Positions 1 through 5,256 of a stretch of 5,256 nucleotides of DNA are shown piece by piece. A program made the translations under genes and the position numbers. The stretch comes from Burkholderiales bacterium. GTDB taxonomy: Bacteria; Actinomycetota; Thermoleophilia; Gaiellales; Gaiellaceae. The stretch covers positions 1 to 5,256 of the forward strand of contig JAICUZ010000190.1 of NCBI GenBank assembly GCA_025935595.1, written 5' to 3'. The notes below the pieces were generated by a model. That model was not told the origin of the DNA, searched no databases, and worked only from the letters and a program-made list of their open reading frames with translations. Position 1 is the first letter of the stretch. Each line of letters begins with the position of its first letter.

Positions 1-2010
1 CATGGCCAGCCGGTGTCGAACACGTACAAGACGTACAACCCCGACGGGTCGACCGACCCTGCGACGTCATTCACCTACTGGACGTCGCCGGTCGTCGACA
101 CCAAGAACCCGCCGACCGCGGGCCACGACACGACGCCGTCGATGGTCTACTCGGACCACGTCCCGGCGACGATCGGCGACACGAGCAAGACCACCCCGGC
201 GCCGTGGGTGCCGTTCACCCGCGCGGGTTGCACGGTCGGCAACTTCTCGACGGCGAACATGGTGCTCGAGAACGCTGCCGGCGACCTGCCGACGGTGTTC
301 GGCCCCGATTCGCCCGAGGTCGCGCAGTTCACCGCCGACCCGGATTCGTTCAAGGACGCCGAGATCGCCGACTACATCGGCGAGGCGGTGCACTGTGCAA
401 CGGGCGACAGGCTCTGCGCGGACGCCCAGGCGGTCAAGTTCGGGCAGACGACGCCGTCAGCGTCGGCGGCGCCGGATCTCCTGCCGACTGAGCCCGGCGG
501 CTACACGGGCTACCAGGCGCTGTTCGGCGCCCGGTACGTCAACCCGCAGCTCGGGGCCGGAACTCCGAGCGTCGTTCACCACGGCTATCAAGTGACGGAC
601 GCGGCCGGAAATCTCGTCGACTTGAACGGCAACGAGATCCAGGAGCCGTTCAGCCATCGTCCCGGCTTCCCGGGGTTCAACCCGGTGGCGACGCAGTCGC
701 TCGCGTTGATCGCCGACATGCAGGAGGCCGGCATCCCGGTCACCTACGGCTACATCTCCGACCTGCACGAGCACAAGGCCGACACCACAACCGGCTGTAC
801 ATCGGCGACGACGCCGAGAGCGGGCACCCCGCTCGGCCCGGGTGACTCGTGCTATGTCACGAACGCGCAGCACTATGACGCCGCGTTCCAGACGTTCTTC
901 GAGCGTCTGGCCGCGGACGGCATCACCCCGGCGAACACGCTGTTCGTGATCAGCGCCGAAGAGAACGACCAGTTCGCCGGTGCGAACGTGGGCCGTGCGA
1001 CGGAGCCGACGCCGGCCGGCTGCGACGGCGTGAACACACCGTGCAACTACGCCACGGGGCAGATCGGCGAGCTGCAGGCGAACATCAAGGGCCTGCTCTC
1101 CACCACCGCCTCGAAGAACACGCAGTTCGACGCCGAGCCACAGGGTCTCGCGCTCTACGTGCACGGCCGGCCGGCGGCGAACGACCCGGCGGTCCGCCAG
1201 CTCGAACGCGACACCGCCGCGATGACCAACCCGCACGACGCCTACAGCGGCGCCGACAACGAGAAGATCGCGCAGTACCAGGCGGGGGCGCTCGAGCAGC
1301 GAGTGCTGCACATGCAAACGGCGGATTCCCTGCGGACGCCGACGTACACGCTGTTCCCGAAGCCGGACTACTTCTTCTCGACGTCGGGAGCGAACGTCAG
1401 CATCAACAGCGGTTTCGCCTACGACCACGGCTACTACAGCCCGAACATCGACGTCACGTGGGCGGCCATCGTCGGTCCCGGCGTCGCCAACCATGGAGTC
1501 GACGGGCCACAACCGGTCGACGGCAACCAGGCGCACGACCCGGAGTCGACCAAGACCGTCCCCGAGGCGAGCCAGTCCGGCACGTGGGTGGAGGAGACCG
1601 ACCTCAGGCCGACCATGCTGCATCTGCTCGGCCTGACCGACGACTACCAGTCGGACGGCCACGTAATCACGCAGGCGCTGACATCGGTGCCGGCCGCGCT
1701 CGCCGCGACCGCCGACCTGGCGAAGGGGTACGACCAGATCAACTCGAGCGTCGGTCAGTTCGCGACCGACACGCTGCTCGCCGACACGAAGGCGCTGTCC
1801 TCCGGCTCGGCAAGCGACGACTCCGCGTACGCGGCGGAGCAGTTGACGCTCCAGCAACTCGCCGACGACCGTGACCAGGCGGCGGCGAAAATCAAGGAAA
1901 CGCTCGCGAATGCCGCGGCCGGCCACGTGCCGAGCCACGGCGAGATCCAGAGCGGCCTGGCGCAGGTGAAGGAGCTGCTGAAGCGAGCACACACGCTCGC
2001 GTCGCAGTAG
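1..2010 (+). CDS. Alkaline-phosphatase-superfamily phosphoesterase, 5'-truncated by window edge
   Basis: The frame is open from base 1 (His-Gly-Gln-Pro, then a GTG at 13), so the true start lies upstream; about 669 residues are visible, ending at TAG 2008-2010. The C-terminal half carries marks of the alkaline phosphatase/nucleotide pyrophosphatase superfamily. ISDLHEH (754-774) offers a DxxxH metal pair. TLFVISAEENDQF (about 937-975) sits where a TADHG-like motif is expected. DHGYYSP (1423-1443) resembles the late metal-binding His, and is followed by WAAIVGPGV and DLRPTMLHLLGL. The nucleophile Ser/Thr should be in the missing N-terminal part. Seven visible cysteines and many Asn/Gly/Thr-rich segments suggest an exported, disulfide-bonded protein, but no signal peptide can be seen. 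From about 1684 onward the protein is Ala/Gln/Leu-rich and helical, probably a C-terminal bundle. Substrate is unknown; the superfamily assignment is by motif, not by search. Confidence 0.72.
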   Translation, partial: HGQPVSNTYKTYNPDGSTDPATSFTYWTSPVVDTKNPPTAGHDTTPSMVYSDHVPATIGDTSKTTPAPWVPFTRAGCTVGNFSTANMVLENAAGDLPTVFGPDSPEVAQFTADPDSFKDAEIADYIGEAVHCATGDRLCADAQAVKFGQTTPSASAAPDLLPTEPGGYTGYQALFGARYVNPQLGAGTPSVVHHGYQVTDAAGNLVDLNGNEIQEPFSHRPGFPGFNPVATQSLALIADMQEAGIPVTYGYISDLHEHKADTTTGCTSATTPRAGTPLGPGDSCYVTNAQHYDAAFQTFFERLAADGITPANTLFVISAEENDQFAGANVGRATEPTPAGCDGVNTPCNYATGQIGELQANIKGLLSTTASKNTQFDAEPQGLALYVHGRPAANDPAVRQLERDTAAMTNPHDAYSGADNEKIAQYQAGALEQRVLHMQTADSLRTPTYTLFPKPDYFFSTSGANVSINSGFAYDHGYYSPNIDVTWAAIVGPGVANHGVDGPQPVDGNQAHDPESTKTVPEASQSGTWVEETDLRPTMLHLLGLTDDYQSDGHVITQALTSVPAALAATADLAKGYDQINSSVGQFATDTLLADTKALSSGSASDDSAYAAEQLTLQQLADDRDQAAAKIKETLANAAAGHVPSHGEIQSGLAQVKELLKRAHTLASQ

Positions 2011-2727
2011 CTACCGCTGGTTCCGAGGACCCGGTACCGGCCGGGCCGTAGAACGAAGACGCTCGACTTCGGAGGCCTCGAGCTCGCGCCACGCGCCGGG
2101 CTCGAGGCCTTCGAGCGTCAGCGGGCCGTAGCGGCTTCGATGCAGTCGCTTCACGCGATGGCCGACGGCTTCGACCATGCGTCGCACCTGTCGGTTGCGG
2201 CCCTCGTGCAACACGAGCTCGATCCGCGCGCCGGAGACGCGCCTCGCCTCAGCCGCGCGCGCCGGCCCGTCGTCGAGCTCGACTCCTGCACGCAGCCGCG
2301 CGAGGTCGTCGTCGGTCGGCTGCTTCCAGCACTCGACCTCGTAGACCTTGTCGACCTCGTAGCGCGGATGCGCGAGCCGGTGCGCCAGGTCACCGTCGTT
2401 CGTGAGCAGAAGTGCGCCGGTGGTGTCCGCGTCGAGCCGTCCGACCGGCACGACGCGAGCCGGATGCGAGACGACGTCGACGACGGTCAGTCGGCCCTGC
2501 GGGTCGCGCGCGGTCGTCACGACGCCCGCCGGCTTGTTGAGCAACACGTACGCAACCCGCTGCTTCGCGAGCGGCTTCCCGTCGAAGCGGACGTCGTCGT
2601 CCACGCCGACGAACGTGTTCAACTGCCCGGGCTCGCCGTTGACCGTGACGCGCCCTGCCTTGATCAGGTCGTCGGCCTTCCGCCGCGAAGCGACCCCGGC
2701 GCGCGCGATGAACGCGTTCAGGCGCAT
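2011..2727 (-). CDS. rluB: RsuA/RluB-family rRNA pseudouridine synthase
   Basis: The 238-residue product should isomerise a uridine in rRNA to pseudouridine; for RluB that is in the 23S peptidyl-transferase region. Residues 1-50 form an S4 RNA-binding domain beginning MRLNAFIARAGVASRRKAD. The catalytic domain follows: LLNKPAGVVTT (62-72), then the signature VPVGRLDADTTGALLLTNDG (93-112) with catalytic Asp99. KVYEVE (127-132) and the C-terminal HEGRNRQVRRMVEAVGH (174-190) are also typical. The ATG at 2725-2727 is chosen because the S4 domain starts exactly there; a longer in-frame opening to 2793 adds 22 unconserved residues and would overlap the divergent gene. No Shine-Dalgarno is seen, so a leaderless mRNA is likely. 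In many Actinobacteria rluB follows scpA/scpB; here it stands alone between unrelated genes, so RluB versus another RsuA-family specificity is not settled. Confidence 0.93.
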   Translation of the reverse strand: MRLNAFIARAGVASRRKADDLIKAGRVTVNGEPGQLNTFVGVDDDVRFDGKPLAKQRVAYVLLNKPAGVVTTARDPQGRLTVVDVVSHPARVVPVGRLDADTTGALLLTNDGDLAHRLAHPRYEVDKVYEVECWKQPTDDDLARLRAGVELDDGPARAAEARRVSGARIELVLHEGRNRQVRRMVEAVGHRVKRLHRSRYGPLTLEGLEPGAWRELEASEVERLRSTARPVPGPRNQR

Positions 2728-2756
2728 GGCACGGAGGCTACGCGTACCATCGCCGC
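2728..2756. promoter_or_regulatory. Compact divergent promoter region, probably leaderless both ways
   Basis: Only 29 bp separate the rluB ATG and the acetyltransferase GTG. At the exact middle is the palindrome TACGCGTA (2739-2746). On the plus strand TACCAT (2745-2750) occupies -12 to -7 if transcription starts at the GTG at 2757. On the minus strand TAGCCT (2740-2735) would place the start at 2728, one base before the rluB ATG. Both fit the TAnnnT -10 pattern common in high-GC Actinobacteria. No convincing -35 box is present on either strand. A GGAGG at 2733-2737 is about 19 nt from the GTG, too far for a normal ribosome binding site. Promoter function is inferred from position and pattern only. 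Confidence 0.4.
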
Positions 2757-3512
2757 GTGGCCGTGGAGGATCCAGTCGACGCCCTCCTCGCAAACTTCCT
2801 GAGCTGGTTGCCGCTCTTCGCCGCGCTCCCGGACGCCCGCTACGACGAGCGCTACGGGGTGGCCTCGTGGACGTCGAGCGTGCAGCTGCCGTTCTTCAAC
2901 GGCCTCGTCGGCGCGCCGGCCCGGAACGAGGCGATCGACGAGCTCCTCGAGCGATTCCCGGACGGCACACCGATCCTCTGGGTCGTGACGCCTCCGAGCG
3001 ACATCACCGCAGCGCTCGAAGACCGCGGCTTCACGGTCGAGAGCATGCCCGGCATGACGGTCGACCTGGCCGCGCTCTCTCCAGGGGAACTCCCGGCGGG
3101 AGTCGACATCCGAGCCGTCGACGACGACCCCGAGCTGCTCGAGCTCACGACGGAGATCGCCTTCACGACGAACGGCTTCCCGCCGACCGCAGTGCCTCCG
3201 ATCCTCGACGCGATCGGGCGTGTACGAGACCGGCTCGAGTTCACGACGTTCCTCGCATCCGTCGACGGCGTTCCGGCGGCGGCGAGCGCGCTCGTCGTCA
3301 CCGATCACGTGGCCGGCATCTTCAACGTCGGCACGCTGCCTGAGTTTCGCCGGCGCGGGCTCGGGGGGCTCGTCTCTCTCGCGGCGCTCGAAGCCGGCAA
3401 AAAGCGGGGCTGCACGATGGGCGCGCTGCAGGCGTCGCAGCAGGCGCTCGGCGTCTACCGGGCGATCGGCTTCGAGGAGTGCTGCCGCTTCGCGTTCGCG
3501 GTCAGGGGATGA
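2757..3512 (+). CDS. GNAT-family N-acetyltransferase, two-lobed
   Basis: The 251-residue product has a C-terminal GNAT domain that would transfer an acetyl group from acetyl-CoA to an amine; the acceptor cannot be told from sequence. The acetyl-CoA motif A is clear: VGTLPEFRRRGLGGLV (191-206), where the RRRGLG loop binds the pyrophosphate. It is followed by ALQASQQALGVYRAIGFEE (223-241), with Tyr234 the usual candidate general acid and the typical YRxxGF ending. The N-terminal half (about 1-115) lacks such motifs but has a GNAT-like helix/strand pattern, including ITAALEDRGFTVESMPGMTVDL (about 83-104), so it may be a degenerate first lobe. GTG 2757 is the start that fits the leaderless promoter; GTG 2763 is an alternative. 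It is divergent from rluB, and its end overlaps the oxidoreductase gene on the other strand by 11 bp. Confidence 0.88.
   Translation: MAVEDPVDALLANFLSWLPLFAALPDARYDERYGVASWTSSVQLPFFNGLVGAPARNEAIDELLERFPDGTPILWVVTPPSDITAALEDRGFTVESMPGMTVDLAALSPGELPAGVDIRAVDDDPELLELTTEIAFTTNGFPPTAVPPILDAIGRVRDRLEFTTFLASVDGVPAAASALVVTDHVAGIFNVGTLPEFRRRGLGGLVSLAALEAGKKRGCTMGALQASQQALGVYRAIGFEECCRFAFAVRG
3502..3512. other. Tail-to-tail overlap of two convergent genes
   Basis: The acetyltransferase stop TGA (3510-3512, plus strand) lies beyond the oxidoreductase stop (TCA at 3502-3504, read as TGA on the minus strand), so the last 11 bp of each gene are shared. No spacer is left for a conventional intergenic terminator, and no strong hairpin with a T run is visible around the junction. 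Each transcript therefore probably runs antisense into the neighbour unless Rho ends it; that last point is inference. Confidence 0.85.
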
Positions 3513-4425
3513 GCAGGAGCTTCCCGGTCGTCCGCCGCGACTCGAGCTCCTCGTGCGCGCGCCGCGCCTCCGCGAGCGGGTAGCGCCCGCCGATCGCGAC
3601 CTTCAGGTCGCCCGACGCGACGAGCGCGAACACCGCGGCCGATCGCGCGGCCAGCAGATCCGGTGTGCGCGTGTACGTCCCGAGCGTCGGCCGCTGGAGG
3701 TAGAGCGAGCCCTTGGACTCGAGCGTGTGCGGGTCGACCGGAGCGGGACGCCCGCTCGCCGAGCCGTACAGGATCATCCGCCCCGTCGGCGCCAGCGCGT
3801 CGAGCCCCGCGGCGAATGTGGTCTCGCCGATGCCGTCGTAGACGGCGGCGGCGTTCACGTCCTTCGCGTTCGACACGAACTCCTCATACGACAACGTCTC
3901 GTCGGCGCCGAGCTCGCGGGCGAGCGCGCGCTTCTCCTCGCTCGAGGCGGTCGCGACCACATAGCCACCGCGAAGCTTCGCGATCTGCGTCAGCAGCTGA
4001 CCGACACCACCGGCGGCCGCGTGCACGACCACGCGGTCCCCAGGCTGGATCGGATACGAGTCGTGTGCGAGATAGTGCGCCGTCATCCCTTGCAGGAGGA
4101 CCGCGATCGCGACGTCGGTGGCGACACCGTCGGGGACCGCGACCGCCTTCGCGCGCGAGACGGCCACCTTCTCCGCGTAGCTGTGCGGCACGGCGTTCCA
4201 GACGAGCCGAGCGCCGTCGGCGGTCATGCCGCCCGCCTCCGCGCCGATCACCGCGGGTGGGTCGACGCCGTAGTGCTCGCGGGTGCGCTCGTAGACGTCG
4301 CGGAAGTTGACACCGACGGCCTCGACGTCGACGAGCACCTCGCCGTCGCCGGCAACCGGGTCCGGGACGTCGCGCAGCTCGAGTACCTCCGGGCCGCCGA
4401 GCCGCTCGAACCAGACTGCCTTCAC
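3502..4425 (-). CDS. qor: NADPH:quinone oxidoreductase, zinc-free MDR family
   Basis: The 307-residue product belongs to the medium-chain dehydrogenase/reductase superfamily, QOR group: cytosolic NADPH-dependent reduction of quinones or other enones. The start MKAVWFERLGGPEVLELRDV is typical of the family. GVNFRDVYERTREHY (38-52), LLQGMTAHYL (110-119) and the dinucleotide-binding HAAAGGVGQ (135-143) follow. Then come YGSASG (220-225), KGSLYLQRPTLGTY (238-251), RAHEELESRRTTGK (289-302) and the terminal LLLIP. No zinc-ligand cysteines are seen; the protein has no Cys at all. GTG 4423-4425 is chosen because the family N-terminus begins there; the frame is open further upstream but gives arginine-rich noise. 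It starts 2 nt after the thioredoxin stop, so it is the distal operon gene. A loop after GAEAGG (61-66) is about a dozen residues shorter than in E. coli QorA as I recall it. Confidence 0.92.
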   Translation of the reverse strand: MKAVWFERLGGPEVLELRDVPDPVAGDGEVLVDVEAVGVNFRDVYERTREHYGVDPPAVIGAEAGGMTADGARLVWNAVPHSYAEKVAVSRAKAVAVPDGVATDVAIAVLLQGMTAHYLAHDSYPIQPGDRVVVHAAAGGVGQLLTQIAKLRGGYVVATASSEEKRALARELGADETLSYEEFVSNAKDVNAAAVYDGIGETTFAAGLDALAPTGRMILYGSASGRPAPVDPHTLESKGSLYLQRPTLGTYTRTPDLLAARSAAVFALVASGDLKVAIGGRYPLAEARRAHEELESRRTTGKLLLIP

Positions 4426-4427
4426 GA

Positions 4428-4940
4428 CTAGTAGAGGGCCGCCGCGAGCCGGCGCCGGTACTGCATGACGAGTGGATGCTCGGGGCCGAGCTCGCCGAAG
4501 AGCGCGACCATCGCCTCCCGGTCCTTGCGCTCGAGCAGCAGCTCGAACGCCGCCTCGTAGTCGCCCGCGTCGAGCGCCGCCTTGAGCTCCGGATCGTCGG
4601 TCGTCTCCGCGAGGCCGGGCTTCGTCAGCTCGGCCAGGAACGCGTCGACGTACGAGCGCGGGATGGCGCCGACGAACTCGGCGACGACGTGGCCGTTTCG
4701 GAACGCCTTGACGGCAGGGATGCCGCGGATGCCGTACTCGAGCGAGAGGCTCTGGTTCGCGTCGGTGTCGACCTTCGCGAGCATGACACCCGCCTCCGTG
4801 GTCGCCTCTTCGAGGACCGGCCCGAGCGCGCGGCACGGCCCGCACCACTCCGCCCAGAAGTCGACGACGACCGGCTCGCGATGCGAGCGCTCGATCACCT
4901 CGGCTTCCCAGGTCTCCACCGTGACGTCCACGGACGTCAC
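4428..4940 (-). CDS. CnoX/YbbN-like thioredoxin with short helical tail
   Basis: The 170-residue product has a thioredoxin fold at residues 1-107: VVVDFWAEWCGPCRALGPVLEE (24-45) with the redox pair Cys33/Cys36 in WCGPC, then AKVDTDANQ and the cis-proline motif GIPAVKAF (73-80, Pro75). The tail (about 115-170) is not part of classical thioredoxin. DPELKAALDAGDYEAAFELLLE is a tetratricopeptide-like helix pair, and REAMVALFGELGPEHPLVMQYRRRLAAALY (from residue 141) matches the C-terminal end typical of YbbN/CnoX co-chaperones. Those proteins protect unfolded clients and form mixed disulfides under oxidative stress. At 170 residues it is well short of the roughly 280-300 of usual family members, so the middle repeats are missing. 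The GTG start overlaps the upstream regulator stop as GTGA. GTGs at codons 4 and 8 are alternatives. With CGPC intact it should be redox active. Confidence 0.88.
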   Translation of the reverse strand: MTSVDVTVETWEAEVIERSHREPVVVDFWAEWCGPCRALGPVLEEATTEAGVMLAKVDTDANQSLSLEYGIRGIPAVKAFRNGHVVAEFVGAIPRSYVDAFLAELTKPGLAETTDDPELKAALDAGDYEAAFELLLERKDREAMVALFGELGPEHPLVMQYRRRLAAALY

Positions 4941-4943
4941 GGT
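4918..4943. repeat. 26-bp palindrome over the regulator stop/thioredoxin start
   Basis: The arms ACCGTGACGTCC (4918-4929) and GGACGTCACGGT (4932-4943) are perfect 12-bp reverse complements separated by AC. As minus-strand RNA this folds into about 11 base pairs with a CGUG tetraloop. The stem buries both the TGA of the upstream regulator (4939-4937) and the GTG start of the thioredoxin gene (4940-4938), while the GTG of codon 4 (4931-4929) sits in the loop. No T run follows, so an intrinsic terminator is unlikely. As DNA it could be a dimer-binding operator, although it lies inside an operon. The inverted repeat is read directly; any function is inference. Confidence 0.8.
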
Positions 4944-5256
4944 AGCGCGCTGACCACTCCTGACTCGTAGGCGTAGATGACCGCCTGCACACGGTCGCGG
5001 ACACCCAGCTTCTGCAAGACGCGGGCGACGTGTGTTTTCGCGGTCGCCTCGCTGATCACGAGCTGCGCACAGATCTCCGGATTAGAGAGGCCGCGCGTGA
5101 GCAGGTCGAACACCTCCCGCTCGCGGCGCGTCAGCTCCGCGACCGCGGCCGGCTCGGTCCTCGGCGCCGCGTCGGGCCGGCGTGCGAACTCTTCGACGAC
5201 GGCGCGGGTCACGGCCGGTGCGAGAAGCGCCTCCCCACGCGCCACGATCCGCACCG
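4937..5256 (-). CDS. NarL/FixJ-type response regulator, C-terminal part (LuxR HTH)
   Basis: About 106 residues are visible; the frame is open to the window edge, so the gene begins beyond 5256. The first visible residues, VRIVARGEALLAPAVTRAVVEEFARR, match the end of a receiver domain and linker in NarL-type two-component regulators. A Pro/Ala-rich linker follows, then a complete LuxR helix-turn-helix: LTRREREVFDLLTRGLSNPEI, ISEATAKTHVARVLQKLGVRDR and QAVIYAYESGVV. It should bind promoter DNA as a dimer after phosphorylation by a histidine kinase; the phospho-acceptor Asp would lie outside the window. The gene ends at TGA 4937-4939, overlapping the next start by 4 nt, so the two are translationally coupled. 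The receiver domain is inferred from the linker; a different N-terminal sensor domain cannot be excluded. Confidence 0.88.
   Translation of the reverse strand, partial: VRIVARGEALLAPAVTRAVVEEFARRPDAAPRTEPAAVAELTRREREVFDLLTRGLSNPEICAQLVISEATAKTHVARVLQKLGVRDRVQAVIYAYESGVVSALP

Noticed and set aside
13..15. GTG at 13 as the true start of the phosphoesterase
   Set aside because: The frame is open upstream to base 1 and the expected N-terminal nucleophile region and signal peptide are absent, so the gene is cut by the window edge.
457..1992. Long minus-strand open frame opposite the phosphoesterase
   Set aside because: Its product is Arg/Val-rich with no recognisable motif, as expected for an antisense shadow of a high-GC gene.
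1983..2000. GCGAGC/GCTCGC stem with a 6-nt loop near the end of the phosphoesterase gene as a terminator
   Set aside because: The stem is only 6 bp, lies inside coding sequence and is not followed by a T run; such stems are common by chance at this GC content.
2031..2040. 10-bp palindrome CCGGTACCGG inside the 3' end of rluB
   Set aside because: Short, GC-rich, intragenic and without a T run; chance is a sufficient explanation.
2333..2362. 12-bp direct repeat TCGACCTCGTAG, two copies 18 bp apart
   Set aside because: It encodes the YEVD/YEVE pair of the pseudouridine synthase; protein conservation and codon bias explain it.
2728..2793. Longer N-terminus for the pseudouridine synthase starting at 2793
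   Set aside because: The extra 22 residues are Arg/Pro/Gly noise, overlap the divergent acetyltransferase start, and precede the exact beginning of the S4 domain.
4426..5004. Fusion of the oxidoreductase with an upstream 190-residue segment in the same open frame
   Set aside because: The upstream segment is Arg/Gly-rich shadow of the thioredoxin gene; the QOR family N-terminus begins exactly at the GTG at 4425.

Overview
The window is high-GC DNA, strongly GC-biased at third codon positions, with GTG starts on at least three genes. It is almost completely coding. These traits, together with the style of the protein sequences, suggest an actinobacterial chromosome, possibly a Thermoleophilia/Gaiellales-type soil lineage; that placement is inference. 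I see no mobile element, CRISPR array, tRNA or rRNA.

Layout from left to right. (1) At 1-2010 (+) is the 3' part of a large, probably exported, alkaline-phosphatase-superfamily phosphoesterase with a helical C-terminal extension; its N-terminus lies outside the window. (2) At 2011-2727 (-) is an RsuA/RluB-type rRNA pseudouridine synthase, whose stop codon directly abuts that of the first gene. (3) A 29-bp divergent gap (2728-2756) holds an 8-bp palindrome flanked by two TAnnnT hexamers placed for leaderless transcription in both directions. (4) At 2757-3512 (+) is a two-lobed GNAT acetyltransferase. Its 3' end overlaps the next gene tail to tail by 11 bp. (5) At 3502-5256 (-) is a tightly packed operon. 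In transcription order it holds the end of a NarL/LuxR-type regulator (left-hand end at 4937), a short CnoX/YbbN-like thioredoxin (4428-4940) and a zinc-free quinone oxidoreductase (3502-4425). The regulator and thioredoxin share a GTGA stop/start overlap, and the thioredoxin and oxidoreductase are 2 nt apart.

The last three genes probably act as a small redox module: a response regulator co-transcribed with a thioredoxin-fold holdase or reductase and an NADPH-dependent quinone reductase. The most notable structural signal is a 26-bp palindrome (two perfect 12-bp arms, 2-nt spacer) lying on the regulator-stop/thioredoxin-start junction, which would place the thioredoxin start codon inside an RNA hairpin. 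Otherwise this looks like ordinary compact chromosome; I did not find a clearly new defence or mobile system.
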